Shown: positions 48,847 to 63,684 of the stretch, one piece after another
Position numbering within the stretch: position 1 is the first letter of the stretch
Layout of the letters: each line of letters opens with the position of its first letter
NCBI GenBank assembly: GCA_963787285.1
Contig: CAWBCM010000020.1
Coordinates: forward strand, 239,097 to 303,096
Length of the DNA: 64,000 nucleotides
Origin: JAHEJN01 sp963787285
Lineage (GTDB): Bacteria; Actinomycetota; Acidimicrobiia; Acidimicrobiales; JAHEJN01
Direction of reading: 5' to 3'
Made by a program: the position numbers and the translations under genes
The notes under the pieces: generated by a model
Database searches by the model: none
What the model saw: the letters and a program-made list of their open reading frames with translations, nothing else
What the model was told of the DNA's origin: nothing

Positions 48847-49587
48847 CTACCCCAATGAGGCGACAAGTACGGCCAGGCTCTCCGAGATCGTGTCGGGAAC
48901 CGGGTCGTGAAGGTCGTCTCGACGAGTGACACCGGTCAGCACGAGGGCGAACTCGTACCCCAACGCACGGGCGAAGGCGCCATCGGTGTCGGGTCGATCA
49001 CCGACCACGATGCCGTGCGAGCCGAGACGCTCTCGCACCTCGTCGACCACCGCGCCCCCGGGCTTGCCCGCGATCAACGGCTCGACCCCACCGGCCACGG
49101 CGACAGCAGCAACGATGGCCCCGCCACCGGGCCACAGACCGTCGGGCATGGGGTAGGTCGGATCGTGGTTGGTGCCGATGAGTCGGGCGCCGGCATGAAT
49201 GGCCGTGGTGGCATCGCGGAGCTTGGCGAAGTCGAACCCAGGATCGAACCCGACGATCACCGCGTCGACTCGGTCTCGCGGATCGCTCACCACGACTCCC
49301 CCGCGCGCCTCGACCGCCTCGTCGATACCGGGGCCGCCCACCACCAGCACCCGCTCGCCCGGAGCGACCAGACGACCGGCCGCGGTGGCTGAAGTCACGA
49401 CCTGGCCGGCGGCCTCGATGCCGTGTCGGGCCAACTTCGCCTCCTGATCGGCCAGGACCAGTCGACTCATGTTGGTGACGAAGACGACCTTGTCACGTCG
49501 TTGGAGCTCGGCCACCGCCGCGGCAGCGCCGGCGATCGGCTCGTCACCGATCCAGATGACGCCATCGAGGTCGAGTACCCACGCCAT
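48847..49587 (-). CDS. HAD-superfamily hydrolase (NagD-like)
   Basis: 246 residues. Motif I is DLDGVIWIG, motif II FVTNMSRL, the later Lys is in IAGKPGGAV and the final acid motif VVGDRPDTD. It is a type IIA HAD phosphatase, probably acting on a sugar or glycerol phosphate (Rv1692 is a glycerol-3-phosphate phosphatase; this ordering is the same). Starts a conserved block running to scpA. Confidence 0.9.
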   Translation of the reverse strand: MAWVLDLDGVIWIGDEPIAGAAAAVAELQRRDKVVFVTNMSRLVLADQEAKLARHGIEAAGQVVTSATAAGRLVAPGERVLVVGGPGIDEAVEARGGVVVSDPRDRVDAVIVGFDPGFDFAKLRDATTAIHAGARLIGTNHDPTYPMPDGLWPGGGAIVAAVAVAGGVEPLIAGKPGGAVVDEVRERLGSHGIVVGDRPDTDGAFARALGYEFALVLTGVTRRDDLHDPVPDTISESLAVLVASLG

Positions 49588-49610
49588 GGGTTGATCGGCG
49601 GACCGGGGTC

Positions 49611-50626
<1,016 letters not shown>

Positions 50627-50630
<4 letters not shown>

Positions 50631-52522
50631 CGGTTCCCCCCTTCTTCGCGCGTGAGCGCATCGACGATGGCAGTGTGGATCTCGCCGGCCGTGTAGGGCT
50701 GCCCCATCACCTTGGTGATCGACTCGGCATCGACGAGGTACTCGGCTCGCACCAGCTTCGACAACTGGCCCATGTTCATCTCCGGAACGATCACCTTCGG
50801 GTACCGGCGCAGGACCTCGCCCAGATCGGCCGGGAAGGGATTGAGATGGGTGAGATGAGCGTGAGCGACCTTGTGACCCTCGGCCCTCGCCCGCTTCATG
50901 CCGGCGGTGATCGCTCCCCACGTCGATCCCCAGCCGAGCACCAGCAGCTCGGCGTCGTCGACGTCGCCGGCAGTCAACGTGGCCGGGATGTCATCGGCGA
51001 TCCCGGCGATCTTCGCCTGACGAAGGTCGGTCATCAACTGGTGGTTGGCCGGGTCATAGGAGATGTTGCCCGTGACGTCTTCCTTCTCGATGCCACCGAC
51101 ACGGTGCATGAGGCCGGCGGTACCCGGAACCGCCCATGGCCGCGCCAGAGTGGCGGGATCACGCAGGTACGGGTGGAACACGGGATTGTCGTCTTCGTCG
51201 ACGCCGTTGGGTTCGGTGGCGAAGGGCGCGCTGATGTCGGGCAACGAGTCGACGTCGGGGAGCGCCCACGGCTCGGTGCCATTGGCCAGGTAGCCGTCGG
51301 ACAACAGAATGACCGGAGTGCGGTACTTCAACGCGATGCGAGCCGCCTCGATGGCGGCTTCGAAGCACTGGGCGGCGGAGTACGCAGCGACGATGGGCAA
51401 GGGTGCCTCGCCGTGGCGGCCGTACATCGCCATCATCAGGTCGCTGGCCTCGGTCTTGGTCGGCAAGCCGGTGCTCGGCCCCCCACGCTGGATGTCGATG
51501 ACCAGCAAGGGCAGTTCGAGGCTCACCGCCAGCCCGATCGTCTCGCCCTTCAGGGCGACGCCCGGGCCGCTGGTGGTCGTGACGGCCAGGTTTCCACCGT
51601 AGGCGGCGCCCAAGGCCGAACCCACCGCGGCGATCTCGTCTTCGGCCTGGAAGGTGCGAACACCGAAGTTCTTGTGCTTCGACAGCTCGTGGAGGATGTC
51701 GGAGGCCGGGGTGATCGGGTACGAGCCCAGGAAGACCGGCACCTTCGCCAACTGCCCTGCCGCCACCAGACCCCAGGACAGCGCCGTGTTGCCGTCGATG
51801 TTCGTGTAGGTGCCGGGGGCCAGCTTGGCCGGACGGATCTGGTAGGTCACGTGGAAGAACTCGGCCGTCTCGCCGAACGCGTGGCCGGCGTTGTAGGCCG
51901 CCGTGTTGGCCGCGGCCACGTTGGGCACCTTCGAGAACTTGCTCTGTATCCAATCGAGAGTCGTGTCGCTCGGCCGGTGATAGAGCCACGACACGAGGCC
52001 GAGCGCGAAGAAGTTCTTCGACCGCTCCGCGTCGCGGGGTTTCACGCCGAGGTCCTTGCAGACCTCCTTGGTGATGGTGGTCATCGGCACCCGGAACAGC
52101 TGGTACGCGTCGAGGCTGTGATCGTCGAGCGGTGACTCGGTGTAGCCGGCTTTGGTGAGGTTGCGTTCCTCGAAGCTGTCCTCGTTCACGATGATCGTGC
52201 CACCCGGCTCGAGGCGGTGCAGCTCCTTCATCAACGCGGCGGGGTTCATGGCCACGAGCACGTTCGGCGCATCGCCGGGCGTGGTGATGTCGTGGCTGGC
52301 CACCTGGAGCTGGAACGCCGACACGCCGGCCAACGTGCCCTGCGGTGCACGGATCTCTGCCGGGAACTCGGGCAGAGTGGCCAGGTCGTTGCCGAACAGC
52401 GCACTGGCATTCGAGAAACGATCGCCCGTGAGCTGCATGCCGTCGCCGGAGTCACCCGCGAAGCGGACGATCACACTGTCGAGTTGGCGCACCTCAGTTT
52501 TCGCGGACGCTGTGTCAGTCAT
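50627..52522 (-). CDS. korA: 2-oxoglutarate:ferredoxin oxidoreductase, fused gamma-alpha subunit
   Basis: 631 residues. The first about 190 are the gamma domain (VIVRFAGDSGDGMQLTGDR), the remainder the alpha domain (GNTALSWGLVAAGQLAKVP, GSYPITPASDILHELS, FQAEDEIAAVGSALGAAYGG, SGPGVALKGETIGLAV). This is the single-chain form found in Mycobacterium and other actinobacteria. KorAB is oxygen-tolerant in mycobacteria. A 209-base gap with no gene separates it from the OB-fold gene. Confidence 0.95.
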
Positions 52523-52731
52523 GGATCCCCTTTGATCCCTTCGTCATCGAAATGCGCCGGACGCGAGGATGCCGCGCGTTTTTCCAACACACGTTTCAGA
52601 CCCTAGCCACGCCGAACGCCAACTGACGACATGGTGGGTAGAGCTGCTCAGGCGAGGGTGCTCGGCGTTGTGCAGTTCGGCCGAGGCTCGCTTCACCCGA
52701 TCGACGGAAGTGCGCTCGGCCGACTCGGATC

Positions 52732-53175
52732 CTACCCACGTCGTTCGTCGGCCAAAGGTAACGCAGCGGTGGTCGCCGCAGTGGCGCACAGCGCCGCGAG
52801 GTGTCGTTCGGCCAGGGCGAGCGCGGCCTGGCGCGAACGACCGGCCCGGGCCCGGGCGATCCGTTCGGCGACGACCTCGGTGCGACTCTGGGTGCGGCCA
52901 CCGGACCGGAAGAACCTCCGTCGGACGCGACCGACGACCACGACGCGGTCACCCGATGTCAGCCCGGTCACTGCGGGCGGCGGGTCGATCATGGTGACCG
53001 GCACGGTGTCTCGAGGTGCGGTGTCGGTGGTGACATCGAGGTTCGCCACCACCGCGCCCGTGGGCAGTTGCCGCAGGCGAACATCGTGGGACAACGAGCC
53101 GAATACGACGGCGAGATTGACCGGCGCGTCTGCGGCCCGGTGATGGCAAACACCGGTAGGGGTCGACGGTGACAT
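52732..53175 (-). CDS. SSB-like OB-fold protein
   Basis: 147 residues from ATG 53175. The core NLAVVFGSLSHDVRLRQLPT, then GAVVANLDVTTDT, DTVPVTMIDPPP and GDRVVVVGRVRRRFFRSGG, follows the SSB OB-fold. It is of the actinobacterial group lacking the usual acidic C-terminal tip (it ends ADERRG). The conserved RTEVVAERI fits the OB end. Probably binds single-stranded DNA; not the main SSB. Confidence 0.75.
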   Translation of the reverse strand: MSPSTPTGVCHHRAADAPVNLAVVFGSLSHDVRLRQLPTGAVVANLDVTTDTAPRDTVPVTMIDPPPAVTGLTSGDRVVVVGRVRRRFFRSGGRTQSRTEVVAERIARARAGRSRQAALALAERHLAALCATAATTAALPLADERRG

Positions 53176-53269
53176 GGCACTTCTCCTCGTTCGACGCCGG
53201 ACTGGCCGACGACTCGACAGGAGAAGTGTTCGCCGGTCACGGTACCGACGGCCGATGACACTCGCCGGG

Positions 53270-54406
53270 TCAGAGGCTACGGAGCCGATCGCCGGCGTCG
53301 GCGAACTCGGCGTCGTGGCGCACGAGCCACCCGAACAGGGCGCGCGCCTTGGGAACGTCGCCGGCGCGTTCGTAGAGGTCGGCGAGCGCGTAGGCGGTCC
53401 GAAGGTGGTGTTCACGAGGCGCCTTGGGCTGCTTCCACGCCTGCTCGAGGAGACGCACCGCGTCCTGGGTGCGGCCGCGGTCGGCCAGACCACCGGCGAC
53501 GACGATGCGACCTTCGGCGACGGTCGCCGCATCGGGCGATGCCTCGCGCAGCTCCAGCCACAGGGCGTCGACGTCGTTCCACCGGCCCATGGCCCGGTAG
53601 CAGTCGCACAACACGGGGTTCTGTTCACACGAACCGGCGAGCTCGCGAAAGGCCTCGAGCTCCTTGGCGGCGAGCTTCCATCGGCCGAGTCGGTAGAGGA
53701 TCAACCCGTTGAGCTCGCGGACCTCGGCGACTGCGGGCGCACCGTCGCGTGCGTTCTTGATCAGCTCGAGCGCGTCGAGGTACCGCTCCTCGGCGAAGGC
53801 GTCGGCGGCCGCGAGCACTCGTTTGTGCATTCGAAGGCCCCGGGCATCGCCCATGGCTCGGGTCAGCGCAACGTCGAGATCCTCGGCCTTGCGGGGTCGA
53901 CTGGGAAGAACGGCTCGCTCGAGCGTCACCGGGACTCGTTCGGCGCGTGGTGGGCCCGCTCGCTCGATGGCGCGCCGCGCCTCCTTCTCGAGCCGCAGAC
54001 GTTCCACCCGACGGGCGGCGTCGCGCTCTTCGCGTTGACGCCGAACCTCCGGGTCGACCTCGGCCTCGGGTCGCTCGTTGCCGTAGTCGGGGTCGAACTC
54101 CTCGGGGTCGTAGTGGGCCTCGAACTGCCGCGTCCCTCGTCGGGCGACGCCACCCCAGCCCCGCTTGCGCAGCTCGGGATTGTCGGCGGGATCACCGTCG
54201 GGCCAGCGCTCACGATCGCGATCATTGCGACCGGCGCGGGAGGAACCGGTTCGTCGCCCGGTCTTGCTCGGTCGCTTGGGCGGCCGACCGGAGTCGGAGC
54301 CACGGCGCGACCCGGCGGCCTTTGCCGCGGCCGGTCCCCGCCGTCCACCGGTCCGACGAGCCGGCGGCCGATCGCTGTCGGAACGGCGTGACTCGTCAGG
54401 TGGCAT
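53270..54406 (-). CDS. TPR-repeat protein (Rv1691-like)
   Basis: 378 residues. A basic, disordered N-terminus (about residues 1-75, Arg/Ser/Gly-rich) and a charged helical middle (RREERDAARRVERLRLEKEA-type) precede four to five helical pairs typical of tetratricopeptides (YLDALELIKNARDG, GRWKLAAKELEAF, GRWNDVDALWLELREA, GRTQDAVRLLEQAWKQ). In mycobacteria a TPR gene lies between tyrS and the HAD gene; here the rRNA operon and korBA sit in that block. Confidence 0.82.
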   Translation of the reverse strand: MPPDESRRSDSDRPPARRTGGRRGPAAAKAAGSRRGSDSGRPPKRPSKTGRRTGSSRAGRNDRDRERWPDGDPADNPELRKRGWGGVARRGTRQFEAHYDPEEFDPDYGNERPEAEVDPEVRRQREERDAARRVERLRLEKEARRAIERAGPPRAERVPVTLERAVLPSRPRKAEDLDVALTRAMGDARGLRMHKRVLAAADAFAEERYLDALELIKNARDGAPAVAEVRELNGLILYRLGRWKLAAKELEAFRELAGSCEQNPVLCDCYRAMGRWNDVDALWLELREASPDAATVAEGRIVVAGGLADRGRTQDAVRLLEQAWKQPKAPREHHLRTAYALADLYERAGDVPKARALFGWLVRHDAEFADAGDRLRSL

Positions 54407-54452
54407 CGTCGAAGCCTAACGGCGCTGCACGTTCGAGCCGAGCGCTGAGCCC

Positions 54453-54485
54453 AAAACGCAGAACGAGGCCCCGAAGGGCCCCGTT
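54453..54485 (-). terminator. Rho-independent terminator of the rRNA operon
   Basis: On the minus strand a 9-bp stem (AACGGGGCC with GGCCTCGTT, one G-U pair) at 54485-54477 and 54470-54462 closes a 6-base loop containing CTTCGG. A T-run (TTTT at 54456-54453) follows after CTGCG. It starts 12 bases after the 5S gene. Confidence 0.75.
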
Positions 54486-54497
54486 CCAATGAGAAAT

Positions 54498-54611
<114 letters not shown>

Positions 54612-54662
54612 AAACTATGCCGTGCGCAACGGGCGCACGGGTTTCGAGATGCCCGATCAGGG

Positions 54663-54692
54663 CACCCCTCGAAAATTCCATAGCGAGCACGA
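54663..54692 (-). other. 23S processing stem, 3' half
   Basis: The plus strand ATAGCGAGCACG here and at 57819-57847 (CGTGCTCGCTAT) are complementary over about 25 of 30 bases. The pairing would bring the ends of pre-23S RNA together for RNase III. Confidence 0.6.
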
Positions 54693-54711
54693 ACACTTGA
54701 CAAAATGAATG

Positions 54712-59650
<4,939 letters not shown>

Positions 59651-60124
59651 CAAACTGACCTCACCGCAAGCGGTGAAGTAGTCCTTCAATCAGGTTGCTC
59701 GGCCGGCCCCGACGAATCGGGACTGGCTTCTGCGTTGTTGGAGAGTCGAGTGCTCGAGCGGTGAAGCCCGAACGTCCCGACTAACTGTATTTCTGTATTC
59801 TCGTTGCTCGATCCGACCGTCCAGCGCCGAAGCGCCAGGTGAAACGGACCGAGCGGAATGACGGATCATCGTCGCGACCAGCCGAAGCAGGCCGTGCGAT
59901 GTCCGCACTGGCTTTTTCGTCCTCTCTTCCGTTTTCAAGGAGCGTTTCAGCCCGTGGGCTGTTCGGCATTCCGGTTGCGTTCTCGTTGCGAGACGCAGTG
60001 CCGGTGAGCCGAAGCTCTGCGCCGCACGCAGGAGGGGTCAACCTCCCCATGGGGCGACTGACAACACTAACGTCGGCGAGGTCGCTCTTCAACCCCCGAG
60101 GCCAGAATTTCTGGGGATTTCTGC
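59651..60124 (-). promoter_or_regulatory. rRNA operon leader and promoter region
   Basis: 474 bases between tyrS and 16S. The segment 59917-59940 (minus GCTCCTTGAAAACGG) is the 5' half of the 16S processing stem and resembles a boxA antitermination site. Transcription must therefore start right of 59940. A possible promoter on the minus strand is TTGAAG (about 60093-60088), a 17-base spacer and TAGTGT; this is weak. TTGACC at about 60047 is a second -35-like hexamer without a clear -10. No protein gene is credible here. Confidence 0.4.
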
Positions 60125-61397
60125 CTAGGACCCCGAAATCACGAGGTTGTAGTTCTTCTTCCCCCGCCGCAGCAGCACGAACCGGTCGAATCGGAGGTCG
60201 TCGGCGACGAGGGAGTCGTCCGTGCGGCGCTCGTTGTTCACATAGATCGAGCCCTCGGCCAGGGCCCGGCGAGCGTCGCTGTTGGACGTGCACAGAGAGC
60301 TGCGGGCCAGGATCGGAACGAGCGAACCATCGCCGACGAGCTCGGCGTGGGAGGCATCGGTGTTCGGGACCTCGAGCGCAACACACTCGAGCGCGGATCG
60401 GGTGAACACGTTGCCCCCGAACAGGAGATCGGCCGCCTCTTCAGCGGCATCGAGCCGTTCCCGACCGTGAACGAGCTCGGTGAGCTCGCTTCCGAGCCGG
60501 CGCTGCGCCACCCGAGCTCCGGGCTCGCGCTCGTGAACCGACATGACCGACTCGATGTCATCGACGGCCAGCAACGTCAGCTGCATGAGGAACCGTCGCA
60601 CGTCGCGGTCGTCGGTGTTGCGCCAGTACTGCAGGAACTGATACGGCGACGTGCGGTCGGCGTCGAGCCAGACGTTGCCCTCTTGGCTCTTGCCGAACTT
60701 GGAGCCGTCGGACTTGGTGACCAGTGGCCACGTGAGCCCGTGGGCGGCGCGCTGGGAGCGTCGCCGGATCAGATCGATCCCGGCGGTGATATTGCCCCAC
60801 TGGTCGGAACCGCCGATCTGCAGGGTGCAGTGCATGTGCTCGTGCAGCCACCAGAAATCGAAGGCCTGGAGCAGCATGTAGCTGAACTCGGTGTAGGAGA
60901 TGCCATTTTCCGCTCTCCATGCGCGACCGCACCGACTCCTTGGCCACCATCTGGTTCACGGTGGCGTACTTGCCCACGTCGCGAAGGAATTCCAGGATCG
61001 AAATCGGTGCGGTCCAGGTGTGGTTGTTCACCATCGTGGCGCCGCCCACCCCGAAGTCGAGGAATCGCTCGAGCTGGAGTTGGATGGCATCGACGTTGTG
61101 GTTGAGGGTGTCGACGTCGAGCAGGTTTCGTTCGTCGGAACGCCCGCTCGGGTCACCCACCATGCCGGTGGCTCCACCCACCAACACCAGGGGTCGATGG
61201 CCGTGGTCCTGGAAGCGACGCAGCGCCAACACGCCGACGAAGTTGCCGACGTGGAGACTGTCGGCCGAGGGATCGATGCCGTGGTAGAGCGTGGTCGGAC
61301 GAGCGAGCATCGCAGCGAGCTCATCCCGATCGGTCGTGTCGTGCACCAGGCCGCGTGCCTCGAGATCGGCGAGAACGGCTTCGGGTTCGGCACTCAC
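60125..61397 (-). CDS. tyrS: Tyrosyl-tRNA synthetase, one frameshift
   Basis: From GTG 61397: LYHGIDPSADSLHVGNFVG carries the HIGH motif, VLVGGATGMVGDPSG follows, then NQMVAKESVRSRMESG. At 60906-60909 a run of four T (A on the minus strand) replaces an expected run of three: AATGGC becomes AAATGGC, and the frame changes. Past it come GISYTEFSYMLLQAFD, LQIGGSDQWGNITAG, the KFGKS motif and a C-terminal S4 domain (YVNNERRTDDSLVADD). Total about 424 residues. Since tyrS is essential in most bacteria, an extra base from a homopolymer is likely. Confidence 0.95.
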
Positions 61398-61486
61398 GAC
61401 GGCGAACCATAGCGCTACCGGGCCGACCCTCGGACGCCTTTCGGGGCGGTGTTGGGTCGACACCCGCGCCCCAGCACACTGATGCC

Positions 61487-62449
61487 ATGCCCACGCCGCC
61501 ATCCTCTCCCCCGGCTCCGGCCACGAACGGTTCCGAGGGTTGGCACTGGAATGCCGGCCGGATCGCCGGCCTCACGCTCACCGTCGCCCTCGCCGGATTC
61601 TGGATTTGGGCGTTCTCCCCCTTTCCCGATCGGGGAAACCCCGATCGGATGACTGATCGGGCCTTTCCCGCCGCCGCCGAGGTGATCTGCTCCGAGGCTC
61701 GCACCGTCATCGACGCCCTGCCGGCCGCGAGCACCGCAGCCGATTTCGCCGATCGAGCCGACCTCGTCGACCGCGGCACTCAGGTGGTCCGGGCGATGAT
61801 CGCCGATCTGACGGCACTCGAGGTCGACAACGCCGAAGAGCAGTCGTGGGTCGACGCCTGGCTCGACGACTACGCGACCTACACCGACGACCGCGACTCC
61901 TACGCCGCCCGCCTGCGGGCCGGCGACGACGACGCTCCCACCTTCACTGTTCGAGGGGGCGAAGGGGTCCCCACCCTCGTGACGGGATTCGCCAAGGTCA
62001 ACGACATGCCCAGCTGCGAGGTGCCCGGCGACGTCTGGGTCGCGTCGCGCGTCGGTCTCAGCGTCGATGCACCGCGCGCGGCCTGCTGGAGGTCGATCAA
62101 CGTGTGCCCGGCACCGCCGACCAGGGTCGGTGTTCCCGCCTGTTCGAGCTGCTCACCGACCTCGATCGCCCGGGCGTGCTGGTCGCTCCCCGTGGCCGAC
62201 AGGACGACGAGGTCGGTCTCGTGGGACCGAAGGAACTCATGGAGATCCTCGACGGGTATGTCGGCGCCGAGATGCTCGGTGTGCCAATTGTCCTCCCGAA
62301 GGGCGGTCGACGCCATCAACGTCGGCAGTGAGTGGCTGTCGCCGCTCAGGGCGACCACCGCCGCCGTGCCTCGTCGTCGTCCTCGAGGGTTCGGCGACAC
62401 GTCGCCGATCATCCGTTCGACCATCGCACTCGCCCGGTGCTCGACGTAG
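61487..62449 (+). CDS. Hypothetical membrane-anchored protein, 3' end uncertain
   Basis: Starts ATG 61487, 90 bases from the divergent tyrS. After a Pro/Ala-rich start comes one transmembrane helix (RIAGLTLTVALAGFWIWAFS), then a helical extracytoplasmic domain with ADRADLVDRGTQVVRAMIAD and FAKVNDMPSCEVPGDV. The composition up to about 62040 looks coding; beyond that the frame runs antisense to the B12-binding regulator and reads as noise. A stop near 62040 has probably been lost to an indel, so the true protein is likely about 185 residues. Confidence 0.6.
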   Translation: MPTPPSSPPAPATNGSEGWHWNAGRIAGLTLTVALAGFWIWAFSPFPDRGNPDRMTDRAFPAAAEVICSEARTVIDALPAASTAADFADRADLVDRGTQVVRAMIADLTALEVDNAEEQSWVDAWLDDYATYTDDRDSYAARLRAGDDDAPTFTVRGGEGVPTLVTGFAKVNDMPSCEVPGDVWVASRVGLSVDAPRAACWRSINVCPAPPTRVGVPACSSCSPTSIARACWSLPVADRTTRSVSWDRRNSWRSSTGMSAPRCSVCQLSSRRAVDAINVGSEWLSPLRATTAAVPRRRPRGFGDTSPIIRSTIALARCST

Positions 62450-62832
62450 ATGCCGATGTCGCCGCGCTGCCACGCCTCGCCGATCTCGACCAGCGGTGGA
62501 ACGACGACCTCCTGCAGCACGTCGGTCACCGATGCGCCGTCTTCGACGAGCCGTCGGACCAGCCGACGCGCCGTGGTCTCGTCACCGGTGAACAGGGCTC
62601 GTTCCATCACCAGCCGCTGTTGGGCAAGGCGACGTAGGCTCGGCGGGGGCGGGGTGCTAACCGCTCGGCGGGACGCTTCGATCGCTCCGAGATCCTCGGG
62701 AGCGATCACGTACCGACCGCCGAGCTTGCGGGCCGGAAGTCGCCCGGACCGGACCCACCGGTACACCGTCTGATAGTGGACGCCCAGCTCCTCCGCGGCC
62801 TCGTCGAGGCTCAATGTGGGTGCGTCCGTCAC
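61900..62832 (-). CDS. B12-binding transcriptional regulator, CarH/LitR-like photoreceptor
   Basis: From GTG 62832, with GGAGGG seven bases upstream. Residues 8-55 form an excisionase/MerR-type helix-turn-helix (SLDEAAEELGVHYQTVYRWV, then LPARKLGGRYVI). Residues 65-145 are the four-helix cap with W121-Q-R-G-D-I-G-I-Y-V-E131-H132, the W-x9-EH signature of B12 photoreceptors. Residues 155-250 are a B12-binding Rossmann domain with GDSHSLP (H167, candidate lower axial ligand), LGADIPVEDL and LVGGAGH. In CarH, adenosylcobalamin loss in light breaks the tetramer and frees DNA. The residue after W121 is Gln, where Thermus CarH has the His that becomes the upper ligand. The frame stays open after residue 255 to 61900; the natural end is probably near 62060. 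It lies directly after the heliorhodopsin in the same frame. Confidence 0.82.
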   Translation of the reverse strand: MTDAPTLSLDEAAEELGVHYQTVYRWVRSGRLPARKLGGRYVIAPEDLGAIEASRRAVSTPPPPSLRRLAQQRLVMERALFTGDETTARRLVRRLVEDGASVTDVLQEVVVPPLVEIGEAWQRGDIGIYVEHRASAMVERMIGDVSPNPRGRRRGTAAVVALSGDSHSLPTLMASTALREDNWHTEHLGADIPVEDLHEFLRSHETDLVVLSATGSDQHARAIEVGEQLEQAGTPTLVGGAGHTLIDLQQAARGASTLRPTRDATQTSPGTSQLGMSLTLANPVTRVGTPSPPRTVKVGASSSPARRRAA

Positions 62833-63675
62833 TTCAATCCCTCCGTCGGGTGGACACTCGAACGAACCGGCGCCGACGCCTCGGCTCAGTCTCCCGAGGG
62901 AGCCGCCGAAGATCTGCCAGGCCAGCACCGACTTCGCACCGAGGCTCAGCACGAGGTAGGTCTTCTCGCCGTAGGCATAGTCGGACCATCGACCGATCTG
63001 GCGGTACTGCAGCCACTGGTTGAGGCCGAAGCTGAAGAAGAAGACGAACTGGGCGATCACGATGCCGTACACGAATCCGGGGACCGTCTCGGAGCCGATG
63101 ATGTTGGTGCGAATGGCGATCCACGGCGCCAGGCCGGCGATGGTTCCGAACCAGAACGGCATCATCGTCGTGGAGGTGCGACCGGGTGGGTTCATCCGTT
63201 CCTGGAGCCAGCCGAACAGGATCATGGCGACGTTGGCGCCGGCGATTCCGATCACCGCGGTGATGTCGGTGATCCCGCTGTAGGAGGCGATGAGCACGAC
63301 CATCAGGTGGCGCTCATGCGAGTACTCGACCCACCGGAACCGGTTGATGCCCGCCGCAGATCGCGCTCGTAGGCGCCACGACCGACGGTGGCGGTGATCA
63401 GGTGATCGACGCCGCAAGCCCGAGGAAGACGGCGACGCTGCGACCGATCGGGAGGTCGAAGAGATTTGTCGGCGAGCGGTCGTCGGGTGCCGGGGGAGGC
63501 CCCTCGGGGAACGTCGACGTGATCGTGATCGCAAAGTCGCTCGCCAGCGCCAGGACGAGGACGGCCTGCACGCCGTGCAGCACGGTGAGGCCGATGTTCC
63601 AGCGCCGGAGGTCGGCGAAACGTTCGGCGGTGATGGCGATCGTTTCGACTCGGCGGACCGGTTCGGCGTCGTCAT
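62833..63675 (-). CDS. Heliorhodopsin (three probable indels)
   Basis: Inverted-topology microbial rhodopsin with retinal. From ATG 63675 (another at 63681) the pieces are: RRWNIGLTVLHGVQAVLVLA (helix A His), a stretch with TFPEGPPPAPD, FLGLAA; then VDHLITATVGRGAYERDLRR in a second frame; then INRFRWVEYS, whose Glu (codon 63327-63325) is the heliorhodopsin counterion. After that MILFGWLQERM, MPFWFGTIAGLAPWIAI, VPGFVYGIVIAQFVFFFSFG and VLSLGAKSVLAWQIFGG with the retinal Lys (codon 62933-62931). Frame changes near 63663, 63410 and 63363 are each repaired by one added base. The usual length of about 260 residues would end near 62885, where a TGA exists one frame over; in this sequence the frame runs on into the regulator. 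Four bases separate the MOSC stop from the first ATG. Confidence 0.92.
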
Positions 63676-63684
63676 GGGCATAAG

